Below, one piece after another: positions 1-6,294 of a stretch of 14,689 bases of DNA. Below the pieces are notes generated by a model. That model saw only the letters and a program-made list of their open reading frames with translations. It did not search any database and was not told where the DNA came from. Position 1 is the first letter of the stretch, and each line of letters begins with the position of its first letter. Position numbers and translations under genes: made by a program. Source of the DNA: Dictyoglomaceae bacterium (GTDB taxonomy: Bacteria; Dictyoglomota; Dictyoglomia; Dictyoglomales; Dictyoglomaceae); the NCBI GenBank assembly GCA_026417425.1, contig JAOADF010000112.1, positions 1 through 14,689 of the forward strand. The letters are read 5' to 3'.

Positions 1-620
1 CCAGGTTGATAAAGCTTTAGAGAAAAAACTTTAAGATAACCCGTAGAAGGAACTAAAGGAAGATAAGAATATTCATAATGATTCTCAATCTTATACAAGG
101 GAATTTTATTAGAATATATATATTTTAAGAGTCTAATTTTATCTTCATCTTTTCTTTCTTTAAAGATCTTCAATGCTTCCTCTTTAGAAACTACCACTTT
201 TTCTATTGGAATATCTTTTTCTGCTAATTCTCTCATTTTTTCTTCTATAATTTCCAAATCTTTTTGTTTTGGAATATAGTTTTTAAACCTTCCATAGAGA
301 CTTTTATGATAGGAATGCTCTACGATTACCTTTAAATCTGGAAGTACTTTTTCACAAGCTAAATTTAAAAGAAAAATATAACTTCTCTCCCATACTCTTC
401 TTCCAAAGTTACTTTTTAAATTTATAAAATCCAATTTCACATCATCATCAATAATATAATTAAGATCCTCTATTTGATTTTCTAGTCTTATTGCAACAGG
501 AAAATCATTATCAGCAAAAAGATTTTTAATTGTCTCTTGATTTTTTAAGATTAAATCCTTAACACTAAGAGGATTATCTTCTTCTATTCTTATAGCACCT
601 CTAATTTCTACGTTTGGCAT
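1..620 (-). CDS. Nucleoside (uridine) kinase-like protein, N-terminal part (runs off the left edge)
   Basis: An open minus-strand frame runs uninterrupted for 206 codons from ATG 620-618 to the window edge, so the C-terminus is missing. The start is supported by a GGAGGG ribosome binding site at 630-625, five bases upstream. The protein opens MPNVEIRGAIRIEED and continues with VAIRLENQIEDLNYIIDDDV, a TGS-like small beta domain (about residues 1-60). It then has VIVEHSYHKSLYGRF (about residues 105-120), which resembles the HxxxH-like motif of the threonyl-tRNA synthetase second additional domain. This N-terminal pair is known from bacterial nucleoside kinases annotated as uridine kinase, where a P-loop kinase domain follows. 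That kinase domain would lie outside this window, so the function is inferred from the N-terminal part alone. A threonyl-tRNA synthetase is the alternative, but the spacing and sequence fit the kinase family better. The gene is divergent from the secreted protein at 717. Confidence 0.65.
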   Translation of the reverse strand, partial: MPNVEIRGAIRIEEDNPLSVKDLILKNQETIKNLFADNDFPVAIRLENQIEDLNYIIDDDVKLDFINLKSNFGRRVWERSYIFLLNLACEKVLPDLKVIVEHSYHKSLYGRFKNYIPKQKDLEIIEEKMRELAEKDIPIEKVVVSKEEALKIFKERKDEDKIRLLKYIYSNKIPLYKIENHYEYSYLPLVPSTGYLKVFSLKLYQP

Positions 621-634
621 TTATCCCTCCAGTT

Positions 635-656
635 AAATGTGATTTTTATCACATTT
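635..656. promoter_or_regulatory. Crp/Fnr-family operator-like palindrome
   Basis: AAATGTGAT at 635-643 and ATCACATTT at 648-656 are perfect inverted repeats around TTTT, and the symmetry extends one or two more bases to 633-658. All 18 outer positions equal the classical Crp consensus (TGTGA-N6-TCACA with A/T flanks). The palindrome lies between two divergent genes. It is 12 bases from the kinase ribosome binding site side and overlaps the -35 region predicted for the gene at 717, so the same site could act on both. The sequence match is directly visible. The regulator and the sign of regulation are inference. Confidence 0.7.
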
Positions 657-682
657 AAAAATTTTAGTATTAGGTTTATAAT
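654..682 (+). promoter_or_regulatory. Predicted promoter of the secreted two-domain protein
   Basis: A perfect TATAAT lies at 677-682. A 17-base spacer places the -35 hexamer TTTAAA at 654-659, which is a weak match. Transcription would begin near 689, and a GAGGTG ribosome binding site (707-712) precedes the ATG at 717. The Crp-like palindrome would be centred about 43-44 bases upstream of this start. That is close to the usual position of an activator touching RNA polymerase at -41.5 and compatible with a weak -35. Confidence 0.5.
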
Positions 683-716
683 ATAACATAAAATTTTTAA
701 AGAAAAGAGGTGCAAA

Positions 717-1568
717 ATGCTAAAAAAACTTATTATTCTGACAACTCTAATTATTTCCATATTTCTTCTCACAAACATTACTCTTGCTCAAACAGAAAAT
801 AAAGCTTATATTATAGGTCTTGCTATTGCAGAAGATATACTAGAAGACGACTATGGCTTAACCTTAATCGATGGTTTATTCAGCATTACAAAATTCAAAA
901 AGTTTCCTGGAACAGATAATTTTAAAGTATATTCCCGTTGGTTTGGAACAGGAAAACATAAAATAAAAGTCCAAATTGTTGATTCTAAAAATAATATTGT
1001 AAAGGAAACCAAAGAAGAAGAACTAGTTTTTGCTAAGAACTATGAAACCTATTCCTTCTCTCATGATTTTAACAATATCGTTTTCCCAAGAGCTGGAATT
1101 TACTGGGTTCAGGCAGTCTTAAATAATAAAATAGTTTTTAGAGTGCCTTTATTTGTTCAATTATTCGAAGAAGAACTTGACTTTAAATTGGAATCGGAAT
1201 TTCCAGTATTAGTTTTTTCCATTCCCGCTATAGAGGTATATGAAAAGTATAATGGGCTTCAATCTATATTAGGAGTTTTTGAGTATTTTGCCTTCTCAAA
1301 ATTTCCATCTACAGATGATTTTATTGTGGTCAATGGGTGGTATTCTGGAGATGGAGAATTTAGTCAACATATTGAAGTATTAGATCCTGATGGTAATGTA
1401 ATCTATGTGTCAGAACCTCAAATCTTTGAAACAGGTCCCAAGAGCATAACTGCAATTTATGATGATCTTACAGACTTCCTGTTTACCAAGCCAGGAATAT
1501 ATATAGTAAGGGTTTATTTAGAAGATGAGCCTATAACTGAATATCCTATACTCGTAGAGCAAAGGTAA
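717..1568 (+). CDS. Secreted protein with two tandem copies of a DUF6941-like beta domain
   Basis: This is a 283-residue protein with a Sec signal peptide: Lys 3 and 4, a hydrophobic stretch at 5-20, and likely cleavage after TLA at residue 24. There is no lipobox cysteine and no later membrane segment, so it is probably released or periplasmic-like. The mature part contains two homologous halves (about 30-149 and 163-281). Shared landmarks are KFPGTDNFKV versus KFPSTDDFIV, VQIVDSKNNIV versus IEVLDPDGNVIY, and FPRAGIYWVQAVL versus FTKPGIYIVRVYL. The pattern (an 'IxGLFS...FPGT..F.V' opening, a charged strand, then 'FP.PGIY.V.V.L') resembles the small beta-sandwich family DUF6941, normally found singly. 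No catalytic motif is evident, so a binding or structural role is more likely than an enzyme. A GAGGTG ribosome binding site supports the start. The function is unknown. Confidence 0.8.
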   Translation: MLKKLIILTTLIISIFLLTNITLAQTENKAYIIGLAIAEDILEDDYGLTLIDGLFSITKFKKFPGTDNFKVYSRWFGTGKHKIKVQIVDSKNNIVKETKEEELVFAKNYETYSFSHDFNNIVFPRAGIYWVQAVLNNKIVFRVPLFVQLFEEELDFKLESEFPVLVFSIPAIEVYEKYNGLQSILGVFEYFAFSKFPSTDDFIVVNGWYSGDGEFSQHIEVLDPDGNVIYVSEPQIFETGPKSITAIYDDLTDFLFTKPGIYIVRVYLEDEPITEYPILVEQR

Positions 1569-1591
1569 AGAGGTGTAACATTAAGAAATAA

Positions 1592-1647
1592 TTGTGGGAT
1601 ATATGGAACGAAAGAAAAATATTATCTAAATTCCATATATCCCATAA
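1592..1647. repeat. Long hairpin after the secreted protein gene
   Basis: TGGGATATATGGAA at 1595-1608 is perfectly complementary to TTCCATATATCCCA at 1631-1644. One G-U pair and two A-T pairs extend the stem to 17 bp (1592-1608 with 1631-1647). The loop is 22 nt and A-rich. It starts 24 bases after the stop codon of the secreted protein, where a terminator or an mRNA 3'-end stem would sit, but no clear T-run follows on either strand. It could be a mRNA-stabilising stem, a weak terminator, or the fused ends of a small mobile element. Confidence 0.6.
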
Positions 1648-1665
1648 ATTTCTAAATTAATATCC

Positions 1666-1710
1666 TTAATCTACTCCTCTACCACCAGAAGAATCTGAGG
1701 CATCAGCAAA
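1666..1710 (-). pseudogene. Possible C-terminal remnant of a small coding sequence (...FADASDSSGGRGVD)
   Basis: The minus strand reads FADASDSSGGRGVD then TAA. This stretch is clearly less AT-rich than the surrounding spacer and uses ordinary sense codons, so it looks like coding sequence rather than noise. The frame stays open upstream for about 30 more codons but holds no ATG, and a possible TTG (1746) has no ribosome binding site. The last three residues (GVD) fall in the 11-bp repeat at 1668-1678 shared with 5802-5812, where another minus-strand frame reads KGVDSRDWC. I read it as a broken gene end; it might also be chance. Confidence 0.3.
1668..1678. repeat. Left copy of 11-bp direct repeat flanking the helicase gene
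   Basis: AATCTACTCCT at 1668-1678 recurs in the same orientation at 5802-5812. The helicase gene with its promoter lies between the copies. Both copies lie in minus-strand frames reading GVD. This is compatible with a target duplication, an att-like core or recombination at short homology. No integrase is present. Confidence 0.45.
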
Positions 1711-1754
1711 GAGAAATAAATAACTATTTTTATATATTAGTTTCAAATAAATGA

Positions 1755-1760
1755 TATAAT
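1755..1760 (+). promoter_or_regulatory. Possible -10 element upstream of the helicase gene
   Basis: A perfect TATAAT stands at 1755-1760 and a second at 1793-1798, both in an extremely AT-rich leader. Neither has a convincing -35 hexamer at 16-18 bases, so the choice between them is open. In such AT-rich sequence a TATAAT can occur by chance. Confidence 0.25.
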
Positions 1761-1818
1761 AAAATCTAAAAATTTTAAGTTTGATATGTAAATATAATTC
1801 ATATTTTCAAGGGGGATA

Positions 1819-1848
1819 ATGAAATTTTATGAAAGAAAAAATAAATAA
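1819..1848 (+). CDS. Possible 9-codon upstream ORF overlapping the helicase start
   Basis: ATG at 1819 opens a frame reading MKFYERKNK before TAA at 1846-1848, overlapping the first helicase codons in another frame. The only ribosome binding site (GGGGG 1811-1815) lies 3 bases before this ATG and 13 before the helicase ATG. Neither spacing is ideal, so the two starts may compete and hold helicase translation low. This is inference; the ORF may be a chance product of the leader. Confidence 0.2.
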   Translation: MKFYERKNK

Positions 1849-4800
1849 TGAAGCATATTATAAAGTTTTGAATAGATATATGAACCGCCTTCTTAAGATT
1901 GATCCACGCAGTAGAAGCTTAAAACTAACAAGATTGACACAAAGAGGAGCTTTTGATTTAAAAAGCATAGAAAAATATTATAAAACCCATTCCAAAACTC
2001 AAGAAATTCTTTCTTCTATGAAGAATATAATGGTAGGAAGAAATGTTCCAAAAATAGAAATTTTACCTGATCCCTATAAATTTGAAAAAAGTGAACAGGA
2101 AAATATTCTTTTTCTTTCTAAATCATTAAAGAGCCTATTAACTAATATAAATAATATATTTAAAGAAACAGGAAAATACGAATTGAACGTCGGATATCCT
2201 TTCATCGAAGGTCGTTTCAAAGATGGAACATTATTCAAAGCCCCAATTTTGCTTTTTAGAGCAGGCATAGAGATGACTTATGACAAATGGTTTTTAGAAT
2301 TATACTCAGAACCACCAGTTCTCAATTCTGTTTTTATAAATGCTTATATATATTATAATGAAATTAAAACAGAAATAAACTTAGATTTATCTTTCGAAAA
2401 TTTTGAAGATATAATAGAGTACTTGTGTGATATTAGGATAATATCTGCTAGAAATAAAAAACTATCTGGAAAAATAATCCAATTTTATCCCCCCTCCTCG
2501 GATATATCTTACAACCCCTCCATTGTGGAACATTTGATTCTCGGTCATTTTCCTTTAGCAAGTTCAATATATTATGATTACAAAGTAATAATTGAAAAAC
2601 CTGTTCAGAAAAATGTTATGAATCTTATATTAAATGAAGATAATGACAATTATTCTTTTAATAAAACACCTTCACAAGATAATATAGATTTAAAAGAAAA
2701 GGAATTAATCTATATATCTGATCTTGACTATACTCAATTAATAGCCTTAAAATTATCCCAAAACTTAGATAACCTCGTTATTTATGGTCCTCCAGGAACT
2801 GGAAAATCTCAAACAATTGCAAATATGATAGCTAATTTTTTATATCATGGAAAAAAAGTTCTTGTAGTTTCAGAAAAAAGAGTAGCTCTTGATGTAGTAG
2901 TAAACCGCTTGCATAAAATTAAGGAGAGATTAGTATTGATACATGACCCAGAAAAAGAAAAAAAAGAATTTTATTGCCAAATTACTGAATTATTAAATGA
3001 AATTGAAAAAAGATATTTATTTTACTACTTAATTTCTACAAATTCAAATCCGTATTTAATTACTAGTAAGCAAGTTTCAACAGAAATTGAGAATTTAATT
3101 TCCAATATCGAAGAAATTCACAAAGTATTTACGAGTAAAATGAAAATAGGACTTTCTTTCTCTGAAGCTTGTTCTATATTAAGTAGATTTAAAAAAGATT
3201 TATATTCATATGATAATGATTATGAAAATTATAAGAAGATATTTCTTATGAATATTACATATTTCAAAGATCTTCATAAGCATAAATTTAACGAAATTCT
3301 TGAAATATGCAAAAAGATGCTTAATTTAGAGGATATTGTTTTTAATTATTTAGAATTAAGTTTAAAAGAAGAATCTTTAAATAAAATTAATTACAATGCT
3401 GATCCAAATAAAATCGAACTTGCAATAATGATTTTAAATACAATCATAGAAAAGGCTTCTCAGAATATTAAATTCGAACATTATGACATCCTAAAAAATT
3501 CTCCTACTTTTCTTTATTTTAAAGATAAATACGAAGATATTTCTGAAGACCATATAAGAAAAATCACTAAGGAATTAATCGATCATGAAAGAAAAAGAGA
3601 TATAATAAAACTTAAGATATATAAAAGAATTTTTGAAGGTTTATTTGGAAAAATTTTTAAATCTTTATTGAAAAGAACAAAAATATATTCTAAGTATATA
3701 AAACTTTCCTCAGATATAGAAATTTTAGAAACGAATCTTATTATTTATGTCAAAGAGTCTATAGACCAATTTAAAAACTTTTTGGAATCTCTTAAACAAA
3801 TCAGCAATATAATTGATATAGACTACTATTTAAGATTAATTTACTCCTGGAGTTCTGGAAAAGATATAAGGTTAGAATTAGAAAATCTAATAGAAGACTT
3901 AAAATTATTTAAAGTTTATAGAAAGATTTTAAGTGAAATAAAAAACTTAAGTTTATTTGAAGAGAGTATAATCAATATCTTCAAGAAAAAAATTCTTGAG
4001 AGAAAAGATTATAAAAAGTTTTTAAGTCTTTTACCATACATTATATTAGAAAAAGAAGTACGTGAATATGAGAATGCTAATCTTGATATTTTAGGAAGAT
4101 ATAAAGACTACGAAGCAATTATTGAGGAAATCAATAAAAAAATTAAGGAAAAAATGTCTCTAATTATTTACGAAATAAACGAAAAAATCGATAATAATTT
4201 TGTTAAAAAAGCTAAGGAAAATATCAAGTTCTATAAAGAAATGAAAAGACAAAGCCAAAAACAAAAAAGATTAATGTCCATTCGTAATTTCTTTGAAAAA
4301 TTTAGTGATCTTTTAATTGAGTTATATCCTTGTTGGCTCCTAACTCCAGAGGTTGTCTCACAAGTTTTACCTTTAAAAGAGGGACTCTTTGATATTGTTA
4401 TTTTTGACGAAGCTTCTCAAATCTTTATTGAAAGGGCTATTCCTTCAATCTATAGATCTAAAAAGGTTATTATAGCAGGAGATGATAAACAACTTAGACC
4501 AACATCTGAATTTTTAATACGTATAAATGATGATGTATCAGAAATGGAAGACTATGAATATGAAATTGAGACCGCAGCATCTTTTGAAGAAGAAAGTCTG
4601 CTTGATCTTGCCAAGATAAACTATCCTTCCACTCACTTACTTTATCATTATCGTTCATATTTTGAAGAGTTAATTGCTTTTTCAAATAATGCCTTCTATG
4701 GTAGCAAACTCATATTTTGCCCGCCTTCTCATCTTCCGTTAAATGAAAAACCTATTGAAAGAATATTAGTTGATGGTAAATGGGAAAATAGAGTGAATTT

Positions 4801-5683
4801 TAAAGAAGCAGAAACAGTTGTAAATTTAGTTCTTAAATTATTAAATACTAGAAAAGAAAAAGAAAGTATAGGCATAATAACATTTAATATAAATCAGAGG
4901 GATCTTATTGAAGAAATGCTTGAAGATTTGCAACTTAAGAATCCCATTATGGGAAACCTTGTCTGGGAAGAAATGAATAGATTTGAGAATGGGGAGGATA
5001 AGAGTTTATTTGTAAAGAATATTGAAAATGTACAGGGAGACGAGAGAGATATAATAATCTTCTCTATTGGTTATGCCCCTGATAACACAGGTAGAATATA
5101 TCAATATTTTGGCTCCTTAAACAAAGTTGGAGGAGAAAATAGATTAAACGTTGCTATTACTAGAGCAAAAAAGAAAATCTATGTTGTAACTTCTATAGAA
5201 CCCGAGTTATTGGATGTGGAGAATACAAAAAATAAAGGTCCTAAATTATTAAAGGAATATTTAAAATACGCTCGTGAGGTCTCCAATAGGAACATTGAAG
5301 CATATTCTAATATCCTTAAAGGACTTTGTTTAGTCGAAAAAGAGTCTTTAAGTTTTGATAGTTTCTTTGAGCAAGAAGTATTCGAGGAATTACAGAATAT
5401 GCTTTATAAATACAATTTGAAAGTAAAGACGCAAATTGGAGTTTCAAAATTTAGAATAGATTTAGCTATATATGATCCAAGAAGTGGATCATATCTTCTA
5501 GGAATAGAATGTGACGGGGCAACCTATCATTCCTTAAGAAGTGCAAGGGAAAGAGATATAACGAGACAGAAATTTTTAGAATCGAAAGGATGGAAAATTC
5601 TAAGAATATGGTCCTATGATTGGTGGAACGATAAAAGAAAAGTATTAAAGGATATAGAGGAGATTATTATTTCTAAAATATAG
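1829..5683 (+). CDS. DUF4011-like / superfamily 1 helicase / Vsr-like PD-(D/E)XK nuclease fusion, candidate single-gene antiphage defence protein
   Basis: This is a 1284-residue multidomain protein. Residues 10-50 (LNRYMNRLLKIDPRSRSLKL) resemble the start of DUF4011. The helicase has YTQLIAL at 301-307 (Q-motif like), Walker A GPPGTGKS 320-327, Walker B DEAS 860-863, GDDKQLRP 884-891, YHYRS 939-943, VQGDERD 1068-1074 and the arginine-finger motif RLNVAITRA 1105-1113, a UPF1-like superfamily 1 set. About 530 helical, charged residues separate Walker A from Walker B. The C-terminus (about 1180-1284) is a Vsr/MTES_1575-type nuclease, with FRID (D1211), GIECDG (E1227, D1229), YHS, and ERDITRQKFLESKGW before RIWS. 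All key residues are present, so it looks active. It would move along nucleic acid and cut it. This layout matches the DUF4011-helicase-Vsr fusion I recall as the antiphage system Hhe. It stands alone, next to a decayed insertion sequence. The ATG at 1829 is the first in-frame start after an upstream stop; its GGGGGA site is 12 bases away, which is long. Confidence 0.88.
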   Translation: MKEKINNEAYYKVLNRYMNRLLKIDPRSRSLKLTRLTQRGAFDLKSIEKYYKTHSKTQEILSSMKNIMVGRNVPKIEILPDPYKFEKSEQENILFLSKSLKSLLTNINNIFKETGKYELNVGYPFIEGRFKDGTLFKAPILLFRAGIEMTYDKWFLELYSEPPVLNSVFINAYIYYNEIKTEINLDLSFENFEDIIEYLCDIRIISARNKKLSGKIIQFYPPSSDISYNPSIVEHLILGHFPLASSIYYDYKVIIEKPVQKNVMNLILNEDNDNYSFNKTPSQDNIDLKEKELIYISDLDYTQLIALKLSQNLDNLVIYGPPGTGKSQTIANMIANFLYHGKKVLVVSEKRVALDVVVNRLHKIKERLVLIHDPEKEKKEFYCQITELLNEIEKRYLFYYLISTNSNPYLITSKQVSTEIENLISNIEEIHKVFTSKMKIGLSFSEACSILSRFKKDLYSYDNDYENYKKIFLMNITYFKDLHKHKFNEILEICKKMLNLEDIVFNYLELSLKEESLNKINYNADPNKIELAIMILNTIIEKASQNIKFEHYDILKNSPTFLYFKDKYEDISEDHIRKITKELIDHERKRDIIKLKIYKRIFEGLFGKIFKSLLKRTKIYSKYIKLSSDIEILETNLIIYVKESIDQFKNFLESLKQISNIIDIDYYLRLIYSWSSGKDIRLELENLIEDLKLFKVYRKILSEIKNLSLFEESIINIFKKKILERKDYKKFLSLLPYIILEKEVREYENANLDILGRYKDYEAIIEEINKKIKEKMSLIIYEINEKIDNNFVKKAKENIKFYKEMKRQSQKQKRLMSIRNFFEKFSDLLIELYPCWLLTPEVVSQVLPLKEGLFDIVIFDEASQIFIERAIPSIYRSKKVIIAGDDKQLRPTSEFLIRINDDVSEMEDYEYEIETAASFEEESLLDLAKINYPSTHLLYHYRSYFEELIAFSNNAFYGSKLIFCPPSHLPLNEKPIERILVDGKWENRVNFKEAETVVNLVLKLLNTRKEKESIGIITFNINQRDLIEEMLEDLQLKNPIMGNLVWEEMNRFENGEDKSLFVKNIENVQGDERDIIIFSIGYAPDNTGRIYQYFGSLNKVGGENRLNVAITRAKKKIYVVTSIEPELLDVENTKNKGPKLLKEYLKYAREVSNRNIEAYSNILKGLCLVEKESLSFDSFFEQEVFEELQNMLYKYNLKVKTQIGVSKFRIDLAIYDPRSGSYLLGIECDGATYHSLRSARERDITRQKFLESKGWKILRIWSYDWWNDKRKVLKDIEEIIISKI

Positions 5684-5703
5684 AGAAACATTAACTCAAT
5701 AAC

Positions 5704-5721
5704 TTAGGAAAGTTTTCCTAA
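5704..5721 (+). terminator. Weak hairpin after the helicase gene
   Basis: TTAGGAAA at 5704-5711 and TTTCCTAA at 5714-5721 form a short perfect inverted repeat starting 21 bases after the helicase stop. The stem is GC-poor and the following bases (TTGATTATAG) are not a T-run, so terminator function is doubtful. Confidence 0.25.
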
Positions 5722-5801
5722 TTGATTATAGTATCTTTAGAGAAGAGAGAAAGAGTAAAAAATTTATTTAGCCACGTTATCTAAGTCACACCAATCTCTT
5801 G

Positions 5802-5812
5802 AATCTACTCCT
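5802..5812. repeat. Right copy of 11-bp direct repeat flanking the helicase gene
   Basis: AATCTACTCCT, identical to 1668-1678. It lies just downstream of the stop codon of the 114-residue minus-strand gene, inside an in-frame tail that reads KGVDSRDWCDLDNVAK on the minus strand (5814-5767, TAA at 5766-5764). Confidence 0.45.
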
Positions 5813-5814
5813 TT

Positions 5815-6159
5815 CTATCGAATTACTTGCATGCCAGACTGAGCTTTAATTATTATATCACAATCATCATATGTTTTACCTTCAATTGTTCTATTCTCTG
5901 TTAAATGTAATCCAATGGTCATATTATAATATCCTTGTTGAAATTCAACAGCTTTAAAAGGAGCATAATCAAAATCTTCACCTACTGGGTATTTGTTACC
6001 TTGTAAATGTAAAAAACCTATAGATCTCCATGTTCCATCAGATTTTCTCTCCATTACCTCTATTGAGACAGGCTTATCATCTTTTGTACAATAATAAATC
6101 TTGTTATATTCTGTAGTAATAAAAACCTCTACATAATCTCCATCATGATCTTTAATCAA
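5815..6159 (-). CDS. Hypothetical 114-residue protein, TTG start
   Basis: I do not recognise a family. The protein is acidic, with alternating hydrophobic and polar residues (YVEVFITTEYNKIYYC, then SIEVMERKSDGTWRSIGF and YYNMTIGLHL), which suggests an all-beta fold. There is no signal peptide or membrane segment. The only plausible start is TTG at 6159-6157. An in-frame TGA lies just upstream (6177-6175), a GGGGTGAGG ribosome binding site (6170-6162) stands before it, and no in-frame ATG occurs for more than 30 codons. The frame ends at TAG 5817-5815, but sense codons continue in frame for 16 more residues (KGVDSRDWC and on) to TAA. The TAG may therefore be a nonsense mutation that shortened a 131-residue protein. 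It lies between the helicase and a transposase remnant and is convergent with the helicase, so a part in the same accessory island is possible but unproven. Confidence 0.55.
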   Translation of the reverse strand: MIKDHDGDYVEVFITTEYNKIYYCTKDDKPVSIEVMERKSDGTWRSIGFLHLQGNKYPVGEDFDYAPFKAVEFQQGYYNMTIGLHLTENRTIEGKTYDDCDIIIKAQSGMQVIR

Positions 6160-6294
6160 TTCCTCACCCCTTTTTCAGAGAAGGTATAAATGCTTTGATA
6201 ATTTTAGGCACAAAACGTTATGTAATTCATTATATCTCTCAATAAAAACTTTCCCAAGAAATATACCTATTATTAGAGAAAATACTTCTTTGTA

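Noticed and set aside
5815..5817. TAG as a pyrrolysine codon in the 114-residue gene
   Set aside because: Nothing in the window points to pyrrolysine machinery, and a single TAG with a 16-residue tail is better explained by a nonsense mutation or a chance frame.
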